The position numbers were made by a program, and so were the translations under genes. Shown here in pieces: positions 6,282-11,266 of a stretch of 11,266 nucleotides of DNA. The DNA is from an uncultured cyanobacterium. Lineage in GTDB: Bacteria; Cyanobacteriota; Cyanobacteriia; Phormidesmidales; Phormidesmidaceae. Under the pieces are notes generated by a model. The model did not search any database and had not been told where the DNA came from. It saw nothing but the letters and a program-made list of their open reading frames with translations. Numbering within the stretch: position 1 is the first letter of the stretch; each line of letters opens with the position of its first letter. The stretch is from contig CALHGI010000513.1 of the NCBI GenBank assembly GCA_938029995.1, positions 1-11,266 of the forward strand. The letters run 5' to 3'.

Positions 6282-9080
6282 CTAGAGCCAGTTGCCCACC
6301 AACACATAGGTGGCCCACACGTGGGGCGCTGAATACTGTTCCATGAGGGATAGCTGAGCCCGGCGTAGGGCTTGGGCTCGGGTGGTGCCGTCCTTCTGTA
6401 GCTCTTGATAAAACTGGATCATCATGGCGGTATTCGGCTCATCTTGGGAGTCCCAGAGGGTAGATAGGGTGCTGCGGGCCCCGGCCCGTACTGCGATCCC
6501 GGCTAAGCCTAGGATGGCTCGGCTGTCGCCGGTGGCGGTTGAACAGGCACTGAGTACCAGTAACTCAATGGGGGATTCGCCTTGAACACTGCCCGTTTGA
6601 ATCAAATCCCCTAGCTCTTGTCCCAGGATCAATTCATCGAAGGCAACGATAAAGGTTTCCTCTGGATCAGAACTAAACACACCGTGGGTTTTGAGGTGGA
6701 TGCCCGAGAAGTTGCCCGTACTCAGGTGATCCCGTAGGGTCATGCCATTAAAGGCTGCATTGGTGATGGGAGGTTGGAGACCAAACAACTGACTGATTTC
6801 ATCGAGTTCGGCATCTAGCTTTACAATAGCCGAAAACTTACGTCCTTCAATATTTTGCGGTTCACCCACACCGCCCGTAAATACTTTCAGGTCTGAAGTC
6901 AACGGCTCAGGTCTAAACAGCTTGAGTTCTGGGGCGACGGCAAGCTCATATTTTTGCAATAGGTATTGGTCCCCATCGTGCAACACCGCCATGGGAATAT
7001 TGCGCAGGGAGCCATCGAGGATAAAGACGAGGGTCTCAATGTTATGACTCTCCAGATCTACCTCTAAGGGACGAATCAACCAGTCGTAGACTACTTGTGC
7101 CGTTCGTATCACCTTGGGGGTGCGGTTGGGGACTTCGCTTAAATCCTTTTGCAGTTGTTTGACGGTGGTTTCCACCGTGGCGTGATCAATAACAACGGAG
7201 GTAAACCGTTTCTCATCACCGATTTGGGAAATCACGCCCAGGCGGTTCTTTAAAATAATCGGATAGAGAATGGCCGTGTTGTCGGCGGCCTCAAATTTAT
7301 TAATGGGGGTGATGGTGGCTAGGCTACAGCGCAGAAAATTCTCCAATTCACTGAGCTGCAGCTTATCGACCTGTTCGATGGCCAGATCTAAGTTTTGCTC
7401 ACTGGGGCCACGGCCATCATCATCCCGCAGCAACAACTCCACCAGTTCTCGATAAACCGGTTCGACATTATCACGAAAGGAAAACTGCACCTCGGCATCG
7501 ATAAAACGCAGGTCTTTGCGTACTAGGGACAAGGTCTCCACCGCCCCTTGGTAGGCGTCAATGGCTTTAGCCGGTTGCTGTTGTTGGTTAAATAGCCGAC
7601 CCTGCTGCCATTGCCAGCGATAGCGACCATTGGGATAGTCGTTGGTGATGGTGAGCTGAAGGGCTTTTTGGGTGAGTCGCTGGGCCTTGGGCAGGTTGCC
7701 CATACGTTCGTATAGTGCCCCCCGCTGGCCTAGGGCATAGGATTTGGCAATGTCATCTGCCAAGGTGTTGGACTGTTGGGCCGCATTGATTAACAGGGGA
7801 TCGATATCGGCCAGGGTGGGGCGGGTAGCGGAGTGAGGCGGCGGAAAAATCTGGATAGCCTGTTTGTTGCCCTGGGGTGGGGCATCTGTCATCAAGTGGG
7901 TCAAACTGTTAGCAAAATTCAGCTGGGCATAGATGGCGGCGCGGCTGGGGGGCAAGGCAATTTTTTGGCTTAAGGGGGGCCATAGGGCCTCGGCCTCGGA
8001 CCATTTTTCCAGGTCGATCAATAGGCTCAGCTGATTGAGCTGGGCCTGCAGCTGGGTCATGGGCACAGGGTCATCGTCCAAGGGGGCAGGGTTGCCCATG
8101 GCAGGGTCGACCGAAGCATCTGCCGCCGACCGATAGGCTTCAAGGGCAGCCGTGCGATGGTCCGTAGCCTCCATGCGTTGCCCAATGGCGCTGGCGCTAT
8201 CCCCTAGGGCGCGCTCAGCATTGCCCAGATCCATTAAGACGGGTCCCCGTAGGGCATCCAGGTGGTGGGTTTTGATAATGCTCAGACTTTTATGTAAATA
8301 TTCCTGGGCGTCGGTGAGGTTGCCAAACTGTCGTTGGGCATTGCCCAAGTGCCATAACCCGGTGGCGCGCAGGGTGGGGTCCAGCTGGATATTTTGCAAC
8401 CGCTGGTAAACGTATTGTTCCAGGATAGTTTTGGACTTGAGATGTAACCCTAAGGTTTGCAGGGCTTTTGCCTGGTTGATAAGACTGAGAACAATGCCAT
8501 ATTCATGGCCCGCCTGTTCATAGGCAGCAGTGGTCTGTTGCCAGGTAACCAAAGCAGACTGGGTCTGGCCTTTAGTCCATTCCAAGCGGCCTCGGGCGTG
8601 GAGGGCTTTGCCGATGGTTTCCCAATAGTCTGGGGAATGGGAGGAGTGTTCTAAGGCTTTGAGGATTTGGAGACTTTGGTTAATGGCATCGGTGGCGTTG
8701 TCGAGCTGGCCCAGGTGCTGGTAGGCCAGGGAGAGGTTGCTGAATAGAAGGGCCTGGCGCAGATCCTGGGTGGATGAGGTGGAAATGGCCTGGGTCCAGG
8801 ACTGGACGGCGGCGGTGAACTGTGAGGATTGGTAGTGGCGGATGCCGTCTTGGAGAAAGGATGTGGTCTGGGCAAGGTGGGTGGGATTGTATACCGTAGC
8901 CGTTGTTAAGGGAGAGATATGGGGGGACTCTGACTCTGGGGGGGTACCGTTGACCGTGGAGAAAAGGTCTGGGCTGACGGTGGCGAGGGCAGGGGCCTTG
9001 ATGGCGATAGTAAAGCTGAGGAGCGTTAGGAGGAGAAAACGAAAACAGAGGCGGACTAGGCTGGGAGGAGTCGGTTTCAT
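6282..9080 (-). CDS. Secreted TPR-CHAT domain protein
   Basis: The product has 932 residues. The N-terminus has a Sec signal peptide: a basic region, a hydrophobic stretch at 15-27 and a likely cleavage after ALA at 33. Residues about 65-510 are tetratricopeptide-type helices, for example 73-104, 109-142, 153-190, 236-270 and 445-478. Two proline-rich, probably flexible breaks lie near 325-340 and 408-427. The C-terminal CHAT domain, about 650-932, keeps its expected catalytic pair: His799 in LKTHG and Cys846 in VLSACSTATGD. It ends with the usual HVWATYVLVGNW. CHAT is a caspase/separase-like peptidase fold, and this copy looks catalytically competent. The signal peptide predicts action in the periplasm or outside. 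The gene starts one base after the adhesin stop codon, so the adhesin or its partner is the most obvious substrate (inference). Export by an unusual route, or misprediction of the signal, remains possible. Confidence 0.92.
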   Translation of the reverse strand: MKPTPPSLVRLCFRFLLLTLLSFTIAIKAPALATVSPDLFSTVNGTPPESESPHISPLTTATVYNPTHLAQTTSFLQDGIRHYQSSQFTAAVQSWTQAISTSSTQDLRQALLFSNLSLAYQHLGQLDNATDAINQSLQILKALEHSSHSPDYWETIGKALHARGRLEWTKGQTQSALVTWQQTTAAYEQAGHEYGIVLSLINQAKALQTLGLHLKSKTILEQYVYQRLQNIQLDPTLRATGLWHLGNAQRQFGNLTDAQEYLHKSLSIIKTHHLDALRGPVLMDLGNAERALGDSASAIGQRMEATDHRTAALEAYRSAADASVDPAMGNPAPLDDDPVPMTQLQAQLNQLSLLIDLEKWSEAEALWPPLSQKIALPPSRAAIYAQLNFANSLTHLMTDAPPQGNKQAIQIFPPPHSATRPTLADIDPLLINAAQQSNTLADDIAKSYALGQRGALYERMGNLPKAQRLTQKALQLTITNDYPNGRYRWQWQQGRLFNQQQQPAKAIDAYQGAVETLSLVRKDLRFIDAEVQFSFRDNVEPVYRELVELLLRDDDGRGPSEQNLDLAIEQVDKLQLSELENFLRCSLATITPINKFEAADNTAILYPIILKNRLGVISQIGDEKRFTSVVIDHATVETTVKQLQKDLSEVPNRTPKVIRTAQVVYDWLIRPLEVDLESHNIETLVFILDGSLRNIPMAVLHDGDQYLLQKYELAVAPELKLFRPEPLTSDLKVFTGGVGEPQNIEGRKFSAIVKLDAELDEISQLFGLQPPITNAAFNGMTLRDHLSTGNFSGIHLKTHGVFSSDPEETFIVAFDELILGQELGDLIQTGSVQGESPIELLVLSACSTATGDSRAILGLAGIAVRAGARSTLSTLWDSQDEPNTAMMIQFYQELQKDGTTRAQALRRAQLSLMEQYSAPHVWATYVLVGNWL

Positions 9081-9081
9081 C

Positions 9082-11266
9082 TCACGACACTCCGGGGGCA
9101 GATGTTCTTTGACAGAAGCTATGGTAAGTGGGAGTCTCGGCGGCTAATACGATGTCGCCCTGGGTGTTTTTATGCCAGCCTTGGGCTTCGATAATAGCCT
9201 CGGGGAGTGGAGCAGCGGCCTGGGGGGAGATGGGAGGCGAGACTGCGGCGGGTGGCTGGGCTAAGGTTTGGCCTGGGGGATAGATGTCATCTGGGATGCC
9301 AAGGCTACTGAGAAAGTCGTAGGGGTTGGGGGCAACGCCACTGCGGCCTGAGTTGATAAATTGGCTGGTGCCATTGCCGCTGGCCTGACAACCTTCGGTA
9401 ATGTTAGGAGTCTCAGGGTCTGTGGCTAGGGTGTTGGTGCCTTGGATGGGGTCTATTTCCAGGTTAGTGATGATGACTTCGCCGTCGATACCGGTATCGG
9501 AGCTGGCATCGAGGTCGTTGGTCATGTTGCCGTCAATGGCGATATTTTCGGCAAAGTTAAAGAGGGCGTTGGTTTGGATGGTGATAAAACCACCGTTACC
9601 AGCGTCGGCACTGGCTTGGATATCGTTGCCATCAGAGTTGGGGCCATCAGGGAAGAGGGCGATGATAAATGGGGAGGAGATATCGACATTGCCGCCGTTG
9701 GCGTTATTAGAGGCTTCGGCCGAGATGAGGCTGTCGCCTCGAAGAAGGAGAGCGGCATCTGTTTGGAGGCGAATGTTGCCGAAGTTTCCAGCTTCGGTAG
9801 AGGCGGATAGTTCACCGCCATCTAAAATGGTTACTCCTGAGATGACGTCTAAGGTACCGCTGTCGCCAGTGCCCTGACCACTAACCTCCACAAGTGCTCC
9901 ATTTTGGACTCTAAATAGGCCACTTGTGCGAATAGCAACATCGCCTGCAGGACCTGCACCCTCAGAACGAGCAGAGAGCCTGCCATTACCTGTGAGGGTA
10001 AATGTCTCAGGGACATCCACCACAACTTGTCCACCAGATCCACTACTGGTGGTGGCTGCTGAGATTTCAGCGCCTTCTTGAAAGGCGACGGTCAGGCTAT
10101 CTCCATTGGCATTGGGACCAAGGTTAATGCGACCGGCATCTGCAGGGCCTTGGGTTTCCGCTAAGATGCTGGTTGTCTCACCTGAGAGATTGATTTGATT
10201 AGCGTTGAGGGTGACGCTGCCGCCCTGGGTGGTGGAAGCGGCAGTAGCAGTAGCCGCAGCGGTAATACTGGCCCCTGAGTCGACAGTCAGTTGGTCTGTG
10301 TTGAGGACAATATTGCCACCTTTACCCAGGGTGTTTGTTTCTGTTGCGATAAAACCGTTTGAGAGAGTAACTTGATTAGCACCATTGATAAAAACATTCC
10401 CCGCATCGCCCTCTGTCAGAGTGTTTGCAGACGAATTACTAACAGCAGATATGCTAGCAAGATCTTGAATAATTAACTCCGGTGTATTGATAATGATATC
10501 GCTAGCATTACGTTGACCGACAGTTTCACTGGTAATTTGACTGAAATCGTTAGCGAGAGAAACAACCTCCTGTGCATTTATGTTGATACCACCACTAGCT
10601 GATGTATCAATAGCTGCGTTCAATGTTGTCGTTGATATCTCAGAACCATCGAGCAGAGAAAGTGTGCCAGTCTGAATTTCAATCTGACCTGCACTCCCAG
10701 CGGGACCAGACGCTCCATTCGCATTGGCACCGATAGAGCTGTTGCTGAGTAAAATATTATTAGCAACTAAAGAAATCTCTCCGCCATTTCCTACACCATT
10801 TGTAATGACGTTGAAAGTGGTATTCTCTAGAAAGAGTGAGTCAGTTGAGATAAGCAAACTACCCCCACTTCCACTACCCATAGTGTCGCTCTGGATAGCT
10901 GAAGTATCAAACGCTATAGACTCATTTGCGTGAAGTACAATATCCCCAGCATTGCCTGAGCCAGATGTGGCGCTATTAACAGCACTACCATTAGCAAAGG
11001 AAATAAAATTGGCAGTGATCACAAGACTGCCAGCCAGCCCATCAACGCTAGCAAGATCATTGGAAAGATTGAAGGTAGCGTTATCCAAAATAACATCCGC
11101 CAAGGACACATTATCTGGATAGCTGAGGCTGAGGCTGTCACCAGCAATCTCTAACCCGACGGTCGCGGCACCATTCACACCCCCTAATTCCACTCTACCG
11201 TTGGGAGCTGTAATATTCCCTCCAAATAAACCAGTAGGAGATTTTTCAAAAATGACATCCCCTCCC
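9082..11266 (-). CDS. TpsA-like filamentous hemagglutinin / S-layer-type adhesin (5'-truncated)
   Basis: The frame is open from the window edge (first complete codon 11265-11263) to TGA at 9084-9082, giving 727 residues; the GTG at 11193 is internal. The first visible residues, with LFGGNITAPNGRVELGG, match the end of the haemagglutination-activity (TPS) domain seen in cyanobacterial TpsA proteins, so the signal peptide and most of that domain lie outside. About sixteen glycine-rich units follow, predicting a right-handed beta-helix. The C-terminal region holds GCQASGNGTSQF, RSGVAPNPYDFLSS, a proline/alanine-rich linker (QPPAAVSPPISP) and IIEAQGWHKNTQGDI, a tail style I recognise from this family. 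The only two visible cysteines, 626 and 718, flank that tail. The protein is expected to cross the outer membrane through a TpsB (FhaC/ShlB) pore, not found here, and to act at the cell surface. Base composition changes sharply within the gene. Confidence 0.88.
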   Translation of the reverse strand, partial: GGDVIFEKSPTGLFGGNITAPNGRVELGGVNGAATVGLEIAGDSLSLSYPDNVSLADVILDNATFNLSNDLASVDGLAGSLVITANFISFANGSAVNSATSGSGNAGDIVLHANESIAFDTSAIQSDTMGSGSGGSLLISTDSLFLENTTFNVITNGVGNGGEISLVANNILLSNSSIGANANGASGPAGSAGQIEIQTGTLSLLDGSEISTTTLNAAIDTSASGGININAQEVVSLANDFSQITSETVGQRNASDIIINTPELIIQDLASISAVSNSSANTLTEGDAGNVFINGANQVTLSNGFIATETNTLGKGGNIVLNTDQLTVDSGASITAAATATAASTTQGGSVTLNANQINLSGETTSILAETQGPADAGRINLGPNANGDSLTVAFQEGAEISAATTSSGSGGQVVVDVPETFTLTGNGRLSARSEGAGPAGDVAIRTSGLFRVQNGALVEVSGQGTGDSGTLDVISGVTILDGGELSASTEAGNFGNIRLQTDAALLLRGDSLISAEASNNANGGNVDISSPFIIALFPDGPNSDGNDIQASADAGNGGFITIQTNALFNFAENIAIDGNMTNDLDASSDTGIDGEVIITNLEIDPIQGTNTLATDPETPNITEGCQASGNGTSQFINSGRSGVAPNPYDFLSSLGIPDDIYPPGQTLAQPPAAVSPPISPQAAAPLPEAIIEAQGWHKNTQGDIVLAAETPTYHSFCQRTSAPGVS
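9090..9093 (-). promoter_or_regulatory. Ribosome binding site of the TPR-CHAT gene inside the adhesin 3' end
   Basis: On the minus strand GGAG at 9093-9090 is nine bases before the ATG at 9080-9078 and lies in the last codons of the adhesin gene. With the TGA at 9084-9082 and a one-base gap, it implies translational coupling of the two genes and confirms the chosen start. Confidence 0.65.
9575..10956 (-). repeat. Beta-helix coding repeats of the adhesin (~30 codons each)
   Basis: The protein shows roughly sixteen units keyed by G-x-[GA]-G-x-[IV]-x-[IL], such as GNAGDIVL, GSGGSLLI, GNGGEISL, GSAGQIEI, GDAGNVFI, GKGGNIVL, GSGGQVVV and GNGGFITI. The starts are 26 to 34 residues apart, each followed by a stretch like LxLxxGAxISAxT. 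The units are diverged at the DNA level, so this is an old protein repeat and not a recent tandem duplication. One unit (NASDIII) has lost the glycines. Confidence 0.75.

Noticed and set aside
6131..6346. A 71-codon plus-strand frame starting at TTG over the DUF928 stop codon
   Set aside because: It reads through the inverted-repeat element and overlaps the 3' end of the TPR-CHAT gene in antisense. It has no ribosome binding site and looks like low-complexity translation of the palindromes.
9401..9877. A 158-codon plus-strand frame antisense to the adhesin
   Set aside because: It is a shadow of the repeat-coding strand, which is the well-supported frame with family motifs; no start signal or recognisable domain was seen.
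9513..10971. Regular glycine-rich periodicity that might be a CRISPR or DNA tandem array
   Set aside because: The period exists only in the protein; the DNA units are not identical and there are no repeat/spacer boundaries.

Overview
The window most likely comes from a cyanobacterium, probably a filamentous Leptolyngbya/Nodosilinea-like form; that lineage call is inference. Three perfect HIP1 octamers (GCGATCGC) lie in 11.3 kb, where about 0.2 would be expected by chance. The gene families also fit: a UPF0182 membrane protein, a CHASE2-CHAT fusion, a DUF928 exported protein, a TPR-CHAT protein and a cyanobacterial-type two-partner-secretion (TpsA) adhesin.

Layout: (1) 1-2466 (+) is the 3' part of a UPF0182 integral membrane protein, cut by the window edge. 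(2) 2467-2829 is a 363-bp spacer holding a 12-bp direct repeat and one possible 44-codon gene. (3) 2830-5277 (+) encodes a cytosolic CHAT caspase-like domain fused to a membrane-embedded extracytoplasmic CHASE2 sensor. (4) 5388-6134 (+) encodes a small secreted DUF928 protein. (5) 6135-6281 is a convergent spacer with nested inverted repeats. (6) 9080-6282 (-) encodes a 932-residue TPR-CHAT protein with a signal peptide. (7) 11266-9082 (-) is the C-terminal 727 residues of a large beta-helical TpsA-like adhesin, whose 5' end lies beyond the window. Genes 6 and 7 are separated by one base and are almost certainly co-transcribed.

How they may work together (inference): there are two CHAT protease-like proteins, each with an intact His/Cys pair. 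One is predicted to sit in the cytosol, tied to an outside-facing sensor; the other is predicted to be exported. Between and beside them are an exported DUF928 protein and a surface adhesin. This suggests a cell-envelope module in which a secreted CHAT protein processes or controls the adhesin, while the CHASE2-CHAT protein links an external signal to intracellular proteolysis. CHAT, CHASE2, DUF928 and TpsA genes are, from general knowledge, often found near each other in cyanobacteria, but I know of no characterised mechanism. No tRNA, rRNA, CRISPR array, insertion sequence or phage gene was seen.
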